Shown piece by piece: positions 34,170-45,172 of a DNA stretch of 64,000 nucleotides. Below the pieces are notes generated by a model. That model did not search any database and was not told the DNA's origin. It worked only from the letters and a program-made list of their open reading frames with translations. The position numbers were made by a program, and so were the translations under genes. This DNA comes from an uncultured Alphaproteobacteria bacterium (lineage in GTDB: Bacteria > Pseudomonadota > Alphaproteobacteria > UBA6615): contig CALSNJ010000003.1 of NCBI GenBank assembly GCA_943787745.1, positions 62,001 to 126,000 on the forward strand. The letters are read 5' to 3'. Within the stretch, counting starts at the first letter, position 1, and the number at the start of each line of letters is the position of its first letter.

Positions 34170-35672
34170 CTAGGGCCCCACGGCGTTACTCGTATGACAC
34201 TTATGTTTCAGTTCCGTGACACCGGTTGGGAAAGTTACAGGCGGTGGACCACCTGCCGACCTTTTCCAGTGGCGCAGCCCTAAATTTTTGGTGCGCGTGT
34301 CAGGCCCAGCGTGATCTGTAAAGGTACTGCCAATTCCCGGCTCACTGTGGATTGTGAGCTCCCCCCGGTGACGGTTGGCAATATGTTTGACGATGGCCAG
34401 ACCCAGTCCGGTACCCCCCAATTCGCGGGAGCGCGCGGTGTCGACGCGGTAAAACCTTTCGGTCAGGCGCGGAATGTGTTCGCGTGCGATGCCATCACCT
34501 TCATCGATCACCGAAATGCTGGCGATGTTCTCCACCACCTTGGCGCTCACGCGAACCGTGCTGCCGGTCCCGCCATATTTGATCGCGTTCTCAATCAGGT
34601 TTTGAAACAGCTGCGTCAATTCGTCCGGGTGTCCGAGAACCGGGTTCTCGAGTTCATCAAGGTCGAGTTCGATTGTGACATCACGGTCTTTAGCCTGGGG
34701 CGCAAGGAGGTCGGCGACGGTCGCGATGATCTGCTTGAGTGAGACCTCATCATTCGGGATGGTGTGTTCGTTCATTTCGATACGGGAGAGTGAGAGCAGA
34801 TCATTCACGATCCGTGTCATCCGGTTGGACTGGCCTTCCATGAGGTTCAGAAACCGATCCTGAGCCTCGATGTCTCCCCGTGCCGGTCCACGCAAGGTCT
34901 CGATGAAGCCGACCAAAGATGTCAGCGGCGTGCGCAATTCGTGACTGACATTGGCGACGAAATCGGCCCGCATTTGCTCGCCGCGCCGCAGGGCGGTTAC
35001 ATCGCGCATCAGAATGAGAGCGCGCGCATCATTTTCGCCAGACGCGTCGGACCGGATCGGCTCAACACGCGCTTCGAATGTCTGGTCCACGTGTTCTGTG
35101 GACGTGAACTCGATGGTCTTCATGGATTTTCCAGACAAAACGTCCTCAACAGCCTCCAAAATCGAGGGTTGGCGGATCACGGCAGAAAGGTCGCGTCCGG
35201 TCAGGTCACCAACCCCATGGCGCCCGGTGAGAAGCTCCCGCGCTGCAGCATTGGCATAGACGAGGCGCGCCTGTGCATCGAGTGTTACGAGGGGATCGGG
35301 CAGGGCATCGAAGAGAACCTGAGCGGCTTGTAAACCATCGCGCAATTGCTTGCGGTCGCGCCCCCAGGTCCGTTCCAGTCTGGAGACTCCTGCCGCGATA
35401 TTGCTGATCGGGCCTGGTTGGTCTGTTGATGGAGTGTTTGGGGCGTCTTCGGGAGGTTGATTGCTAAGTGCCTCGAGTTGTCGCTCAACGTTTTGCAGGC
35501 GCCCGAGTGGGCGATAGACAATCGCCATGACGCCGATGGGAATCACAAAGACGGAGAGCGTGGCAAACCACGGGTTCAAATGCCCGGCAGCTGACAATGC
35601 AATGGCAACGACGACCCCGGGACTGGCGAGCAGGGACGTAATGGCAAAAAGATACTTTGGTCTGGGTGACAT
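34170..35672 (-). CDS. phoR: Phosphate regulon sensor kinase PhoR (C-terminus apparently frameshifted)
   Basis: 500-residue kinase as read. Two TM helices (about 8-29 and 34-54), a PAS domain (about 115-215, FDALPDPLVTLDAQARLVYANAAA), HisKA with NVSHELRTPL (about 242-251) and HATPase with NLIENAIKYGG, VIDEGDGIA and GGTGLGLAIVKHI. It phosphorylates PhoB when phosphate is low. After GSTFT (about residue 452) the reading frame turns into a 48-residue tail unlike any kinase. Skipping one base at about 34316 restores GSTFTITLGLTRAPKI and a stop at 34280, the normal family ending, and frees the pstS promoter region. So the tail reflects an indel, real or from assembly. Confidence 0.93.
   Translation of the reverse strand: MSPRPKYLFAITSLLASPGVVVAIALSAAGHLNPWFATLSVFVIPIGVMAIVYRPLGRLQNVERQLEALSNQPPEDAPNTPSTDQPGPISNIAAGVSRLERTWGRDRKQLRDGLQAAQVLFDALPDPLVTLDAQARLVYANAAARELLTGRHGVGDLTGRDLSAVIRQPSILEAVEDVLSGKSMKTIEFTSTEHVDQTFEARVEPIRSDASGENDARALILMRDVTALRRGEQMRADFVANVSHELRTPLTSLVGFIETLRGPARGDIEAQDRFLNLMEGQSNRMTRIVNDLLSLSRIEMNEHTIPNDEVSLKQIIATVADLLAPQAKDRDVTIELDLDELENPVLGHPDELTQLFQNLIENAIKYGGTGSTVRVSAKVVENIASISVIDEGDGIAREHIPRLTERFYRVDTARSRELGGTGLGLAIVKHIANRHRGELTIHSEPGIGSTFTDHAGPDTRTKNLGLRHWKRSAGGPPPVTFPTGVTELKHKCHTSNAVGP
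34194..34221 (-). promoter_or_regulatory. Pho box upstream of pstS
   Basis: On the minus strand three elements TGTCAC, TGAAAC and TGTCAT follow at 5-nt gaps, an 11-bp period typical of PhoB sites. A possible -10 element (TAGGTT) lies about 20 nt further on (34168-34173). Expected target: pstS and the genes after it. The box lies inside the 3' end of the phoR reading frame only if the apparent frameshift at about 34316 is taken at face value. Confidence 0.75.
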
Positions 35673-35728
35673 CGGAAAACCGTGCGGCGTTCAGAAATAT
35701 TCTGTGCGGGACAGTCTAGCACGCCAGT

Positions 35729-35756
35729 ATGTCAGCCCATGGTCATGGGCTGACAT
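35729..35756. other. 13-bp perfect inverted repeat between maeB and phoR
   Basis: Arms ATGTCAGCCCATG (35729-35741) and CATGGGCTGACAT (35744-35756) with GT between them. It begins 9 nt after the maeB stop on the minus strand and ends about 56 nt before the phoR start. It is a strong 3' hairpin for maeB without a U tract, or an operator before phoR. Confidence 0.6.
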
Positions 35757-35765
35757 TTCATGTTT

Positions 35766-38105
35766 TTACTTGGCGGCTTTTGCCTTGCGGGCGCGTTTTG
35801 GTTTGGCTGTGTTCTCCCGGCGCATTGATTCGTGTGCGGCGAAGGCTGAGGCGTTTACCAGCTCCGTCACCGTCGAATTCATGTGCACGATTTCCACGGG
35901 TTTCTCGAGGCCCATAAGGATTGGCCCGAGAACCGTTCCGACGTTGAGGGATTCGAGCATGCGGGACGCGATATGTGCGGAATGCAGACCCGGCATGATC
36001 AGAACATTGGCGGGCCCGGTCAGGCGCGAGAACGGGTAATGGCGTTCACGTAGCACCGCATCGAGGGCGATATCCGGGGTCATTTCGCCTTCATACTCAA
36101 AATCGGCGCCGCCGCGTTCATCGAGCAGACGTACCGCTTCACGTGAACGTTCGGTCAGATCAACCGGCGGATTGCCGAAGTTGGAATAACTCAGGAACGC
36201 CACCCGTGGCTCAATTCCCATTTGTTGGGCCTTGGCGGCCGCTTGTGTGGCGATGTCGACCATGATTTCGGGACTTGGGCGTTCGTGAACAGAGACATCG
36301 GCAATGAACAAGGTCCTGTTGGGCATCGCGTGGACCGAAAGGCCAAAGGTCTGTTCGCCCGGAGTGGGGTCGAAGACGCGTTGCACGTCTTTCAGGCAGG
36401 TGTAGAAGCGCCGGGTCAGTCCAGTGACCATCGCATCGGCATCGCCCATGGCGACCATGCAGGCGGCAAAGACATTGCGGTTCTGGTTCACGGCCCGCGC
36501 GCAATCGCGATACATCATCCCGCGTCGTTGCGTGCGCTCATACAAAAAATCGATATACCGCTCGCGGTCGTCTGCAAGGGCGGCGTTGTGAATGTGTAAC
36601 GCATCCCCGTTGGACAGGCCGAGATCCTCGATCTTCCGTTTCACAACATCCTCACGCCCGATCAGGATGGGTTCTCCCAGACCCTGATTGCGATAGGAAA
36701 TTGCAGCACGGATGACGCGCTCGGATTCACCCTCGGCAAAAACAACGCGTCGCGGGCTGGACCGAACGGCTTCAAATGTTGCTTCGATGACGGACGCGGT
36801 TGGATCGAGACGCTGGGCCAGTTCGCGGCGATACTCGTCCATATCCTCGATGGGCTGGCGGGCAACGCCCGTGTCCATCGCGGCCTGTGCAATTCGTGGC
36901 GGGATCCGCTCAATCAGTCGTGGATCGAAGGGCACGGGGATAATGTATTCCGGCCCATAGGTGAGCTGCTCGCCGGCATAGGCGGCTGCCACCTCGTCGG
37001 GAACATCCTCGCGGGCGAGTTCAGCCAGCGCTTCGGCGCAGGCGATTTTCATCTCGTCGTTGATGGTCGTCGCCCGCACATCGAGCGCCCCGCGGAAGAT
37101 GTAAGGGAACCCCAGAACATTGTTGACCTGGTTGGGGTAGTCCGAACGGCCTGTTGCCACGATTGCATCGTCGCGAACGGCGCGGACATCTTCGGGTGTG
37201 ATCTCGGGGTCCGGGTTGGCCATGGCAAAGATAATCGGCTTGGGAGCCATCGACTTGACCATTTTTTTGGTGACCGATCCGGCAACGGACAGGCCGAAAA
37301 AGACATCCGCCCCGACCATGGCTTCTTCCAGGGAGCGCGCTTTTGTTTTCACCGCATGGGCAGACTTCCACTGGTTCATGCCGTCTGTGCGGCCCTGATA
37401 GATGACGCCGCGGCTGTCGCACAGGATGGCCTGATTGTGGGGCAGGCCCATGGCTTTCATCAGCTCGATACACGCAATCGAGGCGGCACCAGCACCGTTG
37501 ACGACAATCTTCAGATCCTTGATGTCGCGCCCGGTCAGATGCATGGCATTGATCATGCCGGCGAGTGAGACGATGGCGGTGCCGTGCTGGTCATCGTGGA
37601 ACACGGGAATATCCATCACTTCGCGCAGACGTTGCTCGATGATGAAACATTCGGGTGCCTTGATGTCCTCGAGGTTGATGCCGCCGAAGGTTGGTCCCAG
37701 GAAGCGCACACAATTGACGACTTCATCGACGTCTTCGCTATCAACTTCGAGATCCATGGCATCGATATCGGCAAAGCGTTTGAACAAGACCGACTTGCCT
37801 TCCATCACGGGCTTGGAAGCGAGCGCGCCAATATTTCCAAGACCGAGCACGGCGGTGCCGTTCGAAACAACGGCCACAAGATTGCCGCGCGCGGTATAGT
37901 CGTATGCCTTGTTGGGGTCTTCGTGTATCTCAATGCAGGGCGCGGCAACACCGGGGGAATAGGCAAGTGAAAGATCACGCTGGGTGGTTAGTGGCTTGGT
38001 TGCGTTGATCTCGATTTTGCCCGGCTTACCGGTGCGGTGCATTTCCAGTGAATCGATGTCCAGTTGCGACATTTTTTTCTCACTGGTTTTGGTGCTGTCT
38101 GCCAT
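35766..38105 (-). CDS. maeB: NADP-dependent malic enzyme (MaeB type)
   Basis: 779-residue two-domain enzyme: malic enzyme (residues about 1-430; [67 protein letters not shown]) followed by a phosphotransacetylase-like domain (about 445-770; [28 protein letters not shown]). It decarboxylates malate to pyruvate with NADPH formation; the C-terminal domain is regulatory in studied members. A Lys/Arg/Ala-rich tail ends the protein. Divergent from mutS across 178 bp. Confidence 0.97.
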   Translation of the reverse strand: MADSTKTSEKKMSQLDIDSLEMHRTGKPGKIEINATKPLTTQRDLSLAYSPGVAAPCIEIHEDPNKAYDYTARGNLVAVVSNGTAVLGLGNIGALASKPVMEGKSVLFKRFADIDAMDLEVDSEDVDEVVNCVRFLGPTFGGINLEDIKAPECFIIEQRLREVMDIPVFHDDQHGTAIVSLAGMINAMHLTGRDIKDLKIVVNGAGAASIACIELMKAMGLPHNQAILCDSRGVIYQGRTDGMNQWKSAHAVKTKARSLEEAMVGADVFFGLSVAGSVTKKMVKSMAPKPIIFAMANPDPEITPEDVRAVRDDAIVATGRSDYPNQVNNVLGFPYIFRGALDVRATTINDEMKIACAEALAELAREDVPDEVAAAYAGEQLTYGPEYIIPVPFDPRLIERIPPRIAQAAMDTGVARQPIEDMDEYRRELAQRLDPTASVIEATFEAVRSSPRRVVFAEGESERVIRAAISYRNQGLGEPILIGREDVVKRKIEDLGLSNGDALHIHNAALADDRERYIDFLYERTQRRGMMYRDCARAVNQNRNVFAACMVAMGDADAMVTGLTRRFYTCLKDVQRVFDPTPGEQTFGLSVHAMPNRTLFIADVSVHERPSPEIMVDIATQAAAKAQQMGIEPRVAFLSYSNFGNPPVDLTERSREAVRLLDERGGADFEYEGEMTPDIALDAVLRERHYPFSRLTGPANVLIMPGLHSAHIASRMLESLNVGTVLGPILMGLEKPVEIVHMNSTVTELVNASAFAAHESMRRENTAKPKRARKAKAAK

Positions 38106-38283
38106 GAAGTACGCCTGTTTTTTTCGGCCAAAGGGTTTCCTTGGGGTGAGCGTGGCCCTTCTGGCACGCGTGCGTCAACCCGGGCTCGGATGGTTGTATT
38201 CGGAATGTTGCGGTTCATCCCCAGCGTAAATGTGAGAAGGGTTCCGAAGGGGTTGCTGCGAGCGTATATGATGGAGGTTCGCC

Positions 38284-41016
38284 ATGTCTGTTAAGAGCTC
38301 CGCATCGCCCGCCAAGGGAACAGCAACACCAGCCGCCTCGCCGATGCTGGCCCAATGGCATGCGGCAAAGGCGGAGTATCCTGATTGCCTCCTGTTTTTC
38401 CGGATGGGAGATTTCTACGAACTGTTTTTTGATGATGCCGTTGCAGCCGCGGCATCTCTCGATATCGCCCTGACCAAGCGTGGTCAGTATGAAGGTGAGC
38501 CTGTTCCAATGGCCGGCGTTCCTGTTCATGCCGCCGAGCAGTACTTGCCGCGCCTGATCCGGGCCGGGCATCGCGTGGCCGTCTGCGAGCAGATGGAAAA
38601 TCCGGCCGAGGCTAAAAAGCGCGGTTCGAAGTCGATCGTTCGCCGCGCGGTCGTGCGTGTCATCACCCCCGGGACGCTGAGTGAGGACACGCTGCTTGAT
38701 TCCCGACGCCACAATTATCTGGCGTCCTGTGCCGAGGTGCGTGGCGAGCTTGGTCTGGCATGGCTCGACATGTCGACGGGCGAAGTCTGGATGCAGCCCT
38801 TGCCGAAATCCGGTGGGACCGGTTCGCTCGCCGCTGCACTGGCGCGGATTGCACCGGGAGAACTTCTTCTGCCCGATACATTTTTGGCCCGCGAGGACTT
38901 GGCGGGCCTCATGGGTGATCTGCACGACGTGCTTACTCCTTTGCCGGGCAGCCGGTTTGATTCTTTGAATGCAGAGGCACGCCTCACCGAAACCTATGGC
39001 GTCAGTACGCTCGAAGCATTTGGTGCGCCGGGCCGGGCTGAAATCGCGGCGGCCGGCGCGCTGCTCGATTATCTCGTCCTCACGCAGATTGATCGCATGC
39101 CACGATTGGCACGGCCAACGCGATTGCCGCCGCCAGGTGCGGCGGGCGCGGTTATGGAAATTGATGCGGCCACACGGCGCAGTCTCGAGCTCTCCCAGAC
39201 GCTTTCAGGTGAGCGCAAGGGATCAGTTCTTTCTGTGATCGATCAGACAATTACGGGCGCGGGAGCACGTTTGCTCGCTGAGCGACTGGCCGCACCCCTG
39301 ACCGATGTTGTTGCGATCAACGCCCGCCTTGATGGGGTTGGGTTTTTGTTTGAAGACACTGCGCGGCGCGAAGATATTCGCGCGGCGTTGCGCGCCGTGC
39401 CGGATATGGAGCGGGCGCTGTCCCGGCTGGCGCTCGGCCGTGGAGGCCCACGTGATCTGGCGGCCATTCGCGCGGGATTGGACGCGGCGCGGGACCTGCG
39501 CGATCTTCTTGAGACTCTTGCGGTGCTTCCTGATTCACTCACCCTGGCCTGCAAGGGCTTGGGGGATCATCAGAATCTGATCGGAGTTCTGGGCGAGGCG
39601 CTGACCCAGGACTTGCCAATGGCCGCGCGCGATGGCGGTTTTATTGCACCGGGTTATTCAGCTGATCTGGATGAGCAGAAAAGTCTGCGTGACGAAAGCC
39701 GCCAGCTGATTGCCGGCCTGCAAGCCAAATATGTCGAGGTGACCGGCATCCCGGCTTTGAAGGTGAAGCACAACAACGTGCTGGGATATTTCGTCGAAGT
39801 GAGCGCGGCACATGCTGACCGGATCATGGATCGTGGCAAGGAAGCCGCGACCGAGGAATATGGACTGATCCACCGGCAGACCATGGCGAATGCGGTTCGT
39901 TTTACGACGGTCGAACTGTCCGATCTGGATGACAAAATTTCCCGCGCCGGAGAACGCGCGCTGGCCATTGAGCTGGAGTTGTTTGAGACTCTGGTTGCGC
40001 AGGTCCTCGGGCAAGATGACACGGTGGCGATGACCGCGCGCGCGCTGGCTGAACTGGATGTGGGCGCGGCGCTGGCTGAACTCGCGGTGCGGGCACGTTA
40101 TGCCCGACCGGCGTTGACCGACACACAGGAGTTTCGCATTGCCGGTGGCCGGCACCCGGTTGTTGAATCGGTGCTCGATGAGGGCCCGGGCGCTTTTGTT
40201 TCCAATGATTGTGACCTGTCGGGAGAGGCTGCTGGTGCCGGGCGTCTCTGGCTCGTCACAGGGCCAAACATGGCTGGCAAGTCGACTTTTCTGCGCCAGA
40301 ACGCCCTGATCGTTATTTTGGCTCAGATCGGTTCCTTTGTTCCGGCCAGTGCTGCCACCATCGGTGTCGTTGACCGCTTGTTCAGTCGGGTCGGTGCGGC
40401 CGATGATCTGGCGCGGGGCCGCTCGACCTTCATGGTTGAGATGGTGGAGGCTGCTGCGATCCTCAATCAGGCCGGGCCCCGGGCGCTGGTTATTCTCGAC
40501 GAGATCGGCCGTGGTACGGCAACTTTTGACGGACTTTCGATTGCATGGGCGACCGTCGAGCATTTGCATGAGGTCAATGGTTGCCGGACCTTGTTTGCGA
40601 CCCATTTTCATGAACTCACCCGGTTGGCGTCCCGGCTGGATCAACTCTCCTGCCACACCATGCGTGTGAAGGAATGGCAAGACGATATCGTCTTCCTGCA
40701 TGAGGTTGGGTCGGGAACCGCCGATCGATCCTACGGCATTCATGTTGGCAAGCTTGCCGGATTGCCGTCGCAGGTTGTCGGGCGTGCTGAAGAGGTTTTG
40801 CGTCTGCTCGAGGCCGGAGATCAGGCAGGCGCGCTCGCACGTCTGGCTGATGATTTGCCGCTATTTCAGGCCGCTGCCCTGAACGAACCAGAAGCTGTTG
40901 AAGTCAAACCTGGCGACCCCTTGCGTGAACTGCTTGCCGACACCGAGCCTGATACGCTGACACCGCGTGAGGCGCTTGATCTGCTGTATCGATTAAAAGC
41001 GGCCCTCGATGCGTAG
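38284..41016 (+). CDS. mutS: DNA mismatch repair protein MutS
   Basis: 910-residue mismatch-recognition ATPase. Mismatch-binding domain I has the Phe-x-Glu motif in [15 protein letters not shown] (residues about 39-53). Connector, lever and clamp domains follow, then the ATPase with Walker [23 protein letters not shown], Walker [18 protein letters not shown] and [16 protein letters not shown] lies 6 nt before the ATG. Length is slightly above E. coli (853). Its last 8 bp overlap the following MFS gene. Confidence 0.99.
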   Translation: MSVKSSASPAKGTATPAASPMLAQWHAAKAEYPDCLLFFRMGDFYELFFDDAVAAAASLDIALTKRGQYEGEPVPMAGVPVHAAEQYLPRLIRAGHRVAVCEQMENPAEAKKRGSKSIVRRAVVRVITPGTLSEDTLLDSRRHNYLASCAEVRGELGLAWLDMSTGEVWMQPLPKSGGTGSLAAALARIAPGELLLPDTFLAREDLAGLMGDLHDVLTPLPGSRFDSLNAEARLTETYGVSTLEAFGAPGRAEIAAAGALLDYLVLTQIDRMPRLARPTRLPPPGAAGAVMEIDAATRRSLELSQTLSGERKGSVLSVIDQTITGAGARLLAERLAAPLTDVVAINARLDGVGFLFEDTARREDIRAALRAVPDMERALSRLALGRGGPRDLAAIRAGLDAARDLRDLLETLAVLPDSLTLACKGLGDHQNLIGVLGEALTQDLPMAARDGGFIAPGYSADLDEQKSLRDESRQLIAGLQAKYVEVTGIPALKVKHNNVLGYFVEVSAAHADRIMDRGKEAATEEYGLIHRQTMANAVRFTTVELSDLDDKISRAGERALAIELELFETLVAQVLGQDDTVAMTARALAELDVGAALAELAVRARYARPALTDTQEFRIAGGRHPVVESVLDEGPGAFVSNDCDLSGEAAGAGRLWLVTGPNMAGKSTFLRQNALIVILAQIGSFVPASAATIGVVDRLFSRVGAADDLARGRSTFMVEMVEAAAILNQAGPRALVILDEIGRGTATFDGLSIAWATVEHLHEVNGCRTLFATHFHELTRLASRLDQLSCHTMRVKEWQDDIVFLHEVGSGTADRSYGIHVGKLAGLPSQVVGRAEEVLRLLEAGDQAGALARLADDLPLFQAAALNEPEAVEVKPGDPLRELLADTEPDTLTPREALDLLYRLKAALDA

Positions 41017-42331
41017 GGTCTTCGGGCACCTGCTCGATCTGGCAGGGTTTGGCGCTGTTGGGGACATTATGCGCCACCGGAGTTTCCGGATTTATCTGAT
41101 CGGCCATATTCCCAATGTCGTGGGAATCTGGGTGGTGCGAATTGCGATCGGCTGGCTGGCCTGGGAGCTCACGGCGTCGGCCTTCTGGGTCGGGGCGCTG
41201 GTGGCGGCGGATGCCTTGCCTGTTCTGTTGTTCGGACCTTTCGGCGGTGTGATGGCGGACCGGCTCGACCGCAAGACCATCAGCCTTGTGACCCAGTCCA
41301 TTTTATGTGTCCTGACCATCGGGTTGACCGCACTGACCTATGCCGGGCTGATCACGATCTGGTTGCTGCTGGCCTTTGCTTTGGCGCGCGGGATCACGTT
41401 CTCCTTCTGGCAACCGGTCCGTCTGGCGCTGATGCCAAATCTGGTTCCGCGCGCGGAAATTCCGACTGCGATTGCCCTGAACTCTTCGTCGTTTAACGCG
41501 GCGCAGTTCATCGGCCCCGCGGTGGCGGGCGGATTGTTGAAGCTTGGTGGTGCCGAGCTGGCTTTTGCCTTCAACGTGGTCGCCTCCACGGTCATGATCT
41601 GGGCGCTCGCCAATATCGAATCCCCCCCGCCACCTGACCGGAAGGGGGTGCGCGGATCGTTTCTTGACGATGCTCTTGCGGGGATCCGATATGGCGCCGC
41701 GCATCCGGGCATCGGCCCGATGCTTCTTCTTCTGCTGATCGTGGGCTTGATGATTCGTCCTTTGACCGAGCTGATGCCCGCCCTCGCTGGTGCCGTGTTC
41801 CTCAAGGAAGTGACCGGGTATTCGATGATGGCCTCCTCGGTCGGGATCGGTGCCATGGTTGGCGCGATCTGGATGCTCCGTCGGGGCAACAGTGAGAACA
41901 TCACCGACATTGCACTTTTGGCCGGCCTTTCGGGGGGGATCGCCGCCTTGCTGGTGGTCGCGGTTGGATGGTTCCCGTTCGCTCTTGTCTGTCTGGCTGT
42001 TCTCGGGTTCTCGATGACAGCAGGTGGGATCGCGACCCAGCAGGTTGTGCAGTTTGCCGTGCCCGATGAAATGCGTGGTCGGGTGCTGGGCCTGTTCGGC
42101 ATGATCTTTCGGGCTGGGCCGGCGCTTGGCGCGCTGGTGATTGGACGTATCGGTGACGCTGTTGGTTTGACATGGCCGGTGCTGATCGGCGCCATGGTGG
42201 GATTTTTGACCTACGTTTATGCTTGGTCACGGCGCCGTAAGTTGCGTGCGGAACTCGAAGCGCGCCGGGCCAGTGATACAAAAGCACCGGACGCCGAACC
42301 CGCGCTGCATCCCGGGGCCTCTTCTCAATAG
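41009..42331 (+). CDS. MFS transporter, EntS-like (MFS_3)
   Basis: 440-residue major-facilitator protein with about 11-12 hydrophobic segments. The loop [17 protein letters not shown] is the family motif A region, and [42 protein letters not shown] is typical of the EntS/MFS_3 export subgroup. Substrate unknown. The start overlaps the mutS stop by 8 bp; it precedes glnD by about 50 bp. Charged C-terminal tail (about 405-440) is cytoplasmic. Confidence 0.85.
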   Translation: MRRVFGHLLDLAGFGAVGDIMRHRSFRIYLIGHIPNVVGIWVVRIAIGWLAWELTASAFWVGALVAADALPVLLFGPFGGVMADRLDRKTISLVTQSILCVLTIGLTALTYAGLITIWLLLAFALARGITFSFWQPVRLALMPNLVPRAEIPTAIALNSSSFNAAQFIGPAVAGGLLKLGGAELAFAFNVVASTVMIWALANIESPPPPDRKGVRGSFLDDALAGIRYGAAHPGIGPMLLLLLIVGLMIRPLTELMPALAGAVFLKEVTGYSMMASSVGIGAMVGAIWMLRRGNSENITDIALLAGLSGGIAALLVVAVGWFPFALVCLAVLGFSMTAGGIATQQVVQFAVPDEMRGRVLGLFGMIFRAGPALGALVIGRIGDAVGLTWPVLIGAMVGFLTYVYAWSRRRKLRAELEARRASDTKAPDAEPALHPGASSQ

Positions 42332-42380
42332 TCGCGTTCTCGTATTCTTTCCGGCGGGAAGGTTGTAAGACAGGTTTATT

Positions 42381-45137
42381 ATGGCAAGACCTAGACGTAA
42401 TCGTGATTTGATCGACCGGGCTCAGCTCGAGGCCGATATCGAAACGGCCAGCGCAACCGCAGAAAATGCGACGGCGCGTCGCGCCATTGTGCTCGAGCAT
42501 CTCAAGGGTGCTATCGAGGCCGGTCAGGGACTGGTCCAGAAGCGATTTGAAGCGAATGAAATCGACGGCAATCGTGCCAAGAGTGATTTGTCGTTTTTGT
42601 TCGATCAGATCATTCGGGTTGTTCATGATTCTGCCGCGCGCGCTTATCCGGTCTCGAACCCGACGGCCGCAGATCGTCTCGCTGTCGTGGCGGTTGGTGG
42701 TTACGGGCGCGGCGAACTCGCGCCCTATTCGGATATTGATCTCCTTTTTTTGTTCCCCTGGAAGCAGACGGCACATGGAGAACAGATTGTTGAGTACATG
42801 CTCTACATGCTCTGGGACCTGGGGCTGAAGGTTGGCCATTCGACCCGTTCGATTGATGACTGCATGCGTCTGGCCAAGCGTGATCTCACGATCCGGACGG
42901 CATTACTGGAAGCACGGTTTCTGTGGGGTGAGCAAAGCCTGTTCCTCGAAATGCGGAAGGCTTTCAGCGACCAGGTGATATCCGGTGCGACGATGGAATT
43001 CGTGACAGGAAAGCTCGCCGAGCGCGATGCGCGTCATGAAAAGATGGGTGACAGTCGCTACTACGTCGAACCCAATATCAAAGACGGCAAGGGCGGCTTA
43101 CGCGACCTGCAAACCCTCTACTGGATTGCGAAATTTGCCTATGAGGTGGACAGCGTTGCAGACCTTGTGAGCCGTGACGTTCTGACCAAGGCTGAGGCGC
43201 GCAATTTTTCCAAAGATCAGAATTTTCTTTGGAGCGTTCGGTTTCACCTTCACTACATTTCGGGCCGCGCCGAAGAACGCCTGACCTTCGATGTGCAAAC
43301 CCAGATTGCCAGCCGCATGGGATACGCCGAACGCGCCGGCGCGTCGGGCGTTGAGCGCTTCATGAAGCACTATTATATCGTCGCCAAAGATGTGGGTGAT
43401 CTGACGCGCATCTTCTGTGCCGCGATTGAAGCCGAGAATATGAGCAAGCCGATCATCCGGCTTCCGCGTCTACGCCGGTCGCGCGACCTCATGGGTTTCC
43501 AGGTGGATCGCGATCGGCTGACGGTCGCCGATGAGAACCAGTTTGCCGATGACCCGGTGGCGCTGATCCGGCTGTTCTATGTGGCCCATAATGAAGGGCT
43601 GGATATCCATCCTCATGCTCTGCGTCTGGTGACCCAGAACCTCAAGCGGATCGACAAGACGTTGCGCGCGGACCCGGAGGCGAACCGGATGTTCGTTGAG
43701 ATGGCGACGTCGATCGACGTGCCCGAGGTTGTGCTCACGCGTATGAACGAAGCCGGCGTTTTCGGTAAGTTTCTGCGCGATTTTGGTCGCGTGGTCGGTC
43801 AGACCCAGCACGATATGTATCACGTCTACACGGTCGACGAGCACACGATCCAGGCGATTGGTTTGCTGGCCAAGATTGAACGCGGTGAACTCAAGAAAGA
43901 ACACCCGGTGTCCAGCGAGGTGATCCACAAGATCACATCGCGACGCGCGCTTTATCTCAGTGTGTTGTTCCACGATATTGCAAAAGGCCGTGGCGGCGAT
44001 CATTCGGTTCTCGGCGCGCGCGTGGCCAAGCGGGTTTGCCCGCGGCTTGGTCTTGATCCGGAAGAATCCGAGACCGTGGAATGGCTGGTGCAAGAGCATC
44101 TTCTGATGAGTGATGTCGCCCAGAAGCGTGATCTCAACGATCCCAAGACGATTCACGATTTTGTGGAAACCGTTCAGTCGCCCGAACGTCTGCGCTTGCT
44201 CTTATGTTTGACCGTGGTCGATATGCGGGCGACCGGGCCAAATGTCTGGAACAACTGGAAGGCGCAGTTGTTGCGCGAGCTCTATCACGGTGCCGGGGAT
44301 GTGATGTCGGGCGGACAGCTCACCGATGCGCGTGCCGACCGGGTTGCGGCGGCCAAGGTCAAGCTCGAAGAGGCTTTGGCCGATTGGTCTGCCGATGACA
44401 TCGCCACACATATGGATCGCGGCTACGCCGGCTACTGGCTGACATTCGATACCGATACCTTGGCGCACCACGCCCGCATGATGCGCGAAGCTGAGCAGGA
44501 GAAACTGCCACTGTCGATCCGCACACGGGTGCGCATGGATATCGATGTCACCGAGCTCACAATTTACACGCAGGACCATCCCGGCCTGTTCTCGCGCGTT
44601 GCGGGCGCGATTGCGGCGGTCGATGCCAACATCGTGGATGCCAAGGCCTTCACCTCGCCCCAAGGCATGGCGCTGGAAACCTTCTGGTTGCAGAACAATG
44701 AGGCCGCCGCGCTTTCGGCCACGGGCACACTTGCGAAACTGACAGTGCAGATTGAGCGGGCCCTTGCGGGGCAGATGAAGCGTTCGGAGCCGCAGGCGCA
44801 ACGGACCTTTGTCCCGGACCGGATCAAGGTTTTCAAAGTGCCCCCGCGGGTGATCATCGACAATCAGGCGAGTGCGGCGCACACCGTGATTGAGATCAAC
44901 GGGCGTGATCGACCGGGCTTTCTTTATCTTGTGACCGGCGCATTGTTCAGCCTGTCATTGCAAATTTCCTCGGCGAAAATTTCCACCTTCGGGGAGCGCG
45001 CCGTCGATGTGTTTTACGTCAAGGACGGCTTCGGGATGAAGATTACCCATGAGGCCCGTCTGGCAACGATCCGCAAGACACTTCTCGACGCTATCCGTGA
45101 AGAAGACACGGCACTCGTTCAGACGGCCGCCGAGTGA
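42381..45137 (+). CDS. glnD: [Protein-PII] uridylyltransferase / uridylyl-removing enzyme GlnD
   Basis: 918-residue nitrogen sensor that uridylylates PII proteins under low glutamine and removes UMP under high glutamine. Nucleotidyltransferase motif GGYGRGELAPYSDIDLLFL (residues about 112-130), GKGGLRDLQTLYWI, an HD domain with LFHDIAKGRGGDHS (about 530-545), and two C-terminal ACT domains (about 720-800 and 830-910; DHPGLFSRVAGAIAAV and DRPGFLYLVTGALF). All catalytic modules are present. The mutS-glnD-murJ linkage is common in alphaproteobacteria. Confidence 0.98.
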   Translation: MARPRRNRDLIDRAQLEADIETASATAENATARRAIVLEHLKGAIEAGQGLVQKRFEANEIDGNRAKSDLSFLFDQIIRVVHDSAARAYPVSNPTAADRLAVVAVGGYGRGELAPYSDIDLLFLFPWKQTAHGEQIVEYMLYMLWDLGLKVGHSTRSIDDCMRLAKRDLTIRTALLEARFLWGEQSLFLEMRKAFSDQVISGATMEFVTGKLAERDARHEKMGDSRYYVEPNIKDGKGGLRDLQTLYWIAKFAYEVDSVADLVSRDVLTKAEARNFSKDQNFLWSVRFHLHYISGRAEERLTFDVQTQIASRMGYAERAGASGVERFMKHYYIVAKDVGDLTRIFCAAIEAENMSKPIIRLPRLRRSRDLMGFQVDRDRLTVADENQFADDPVALIRLFYVAHNEGLDIHPHALRLVTQNLKRIDKTLRADPEANRMFVEMATSIDVPEVVLTRMNEAGVFGKFLRDFGRVVGQTQHDMYHVYTVDEHTIQAIGLLAKIERGELKKEHPVSSEVIHKITSRRALYLSVLFHDIAKGRGGDHSVLGARVAKRVCPRLGLDPEESETVEWLVQEHLLMSDVAQKRDLNDPKTIHDFVETVQSPERLRLLLCLTVVDMRATGPNVWNNWKAQLLRELYHGAGDVMSGGQLTDARADRVAAAKVKLEEALADWSADDIATHMDRGYAGYWLTFDTDTLAHHARMMREAEQEKLPLSIRTRVRMDIDVTELTIYTQDHPGLFSRVAGAIAAVDANIVDAKAFTSPQGMALETFWLQNNEAAALSATGTLAKLTVQIERALAGQMKRSEPQAQRTFVPDRIKVFKVPPRVIIDNQASAAHTVIEINGRDRPGFLYLVTGALFSLSLQISSAKISTFGERAVDVFYVKDGFGMKITHEARLATIRKTLLDAIREEDTALVQTAAE

Positions 45138-45172
45138 CCTTTTATTCCAGCTCCAGTCTGTTGAGATAACCG

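Noticed and set aside
39658-40743. 361-codon minus-strand ORF
   Set aside because: Antisense shadow of mutS across its core and ATPase domains.
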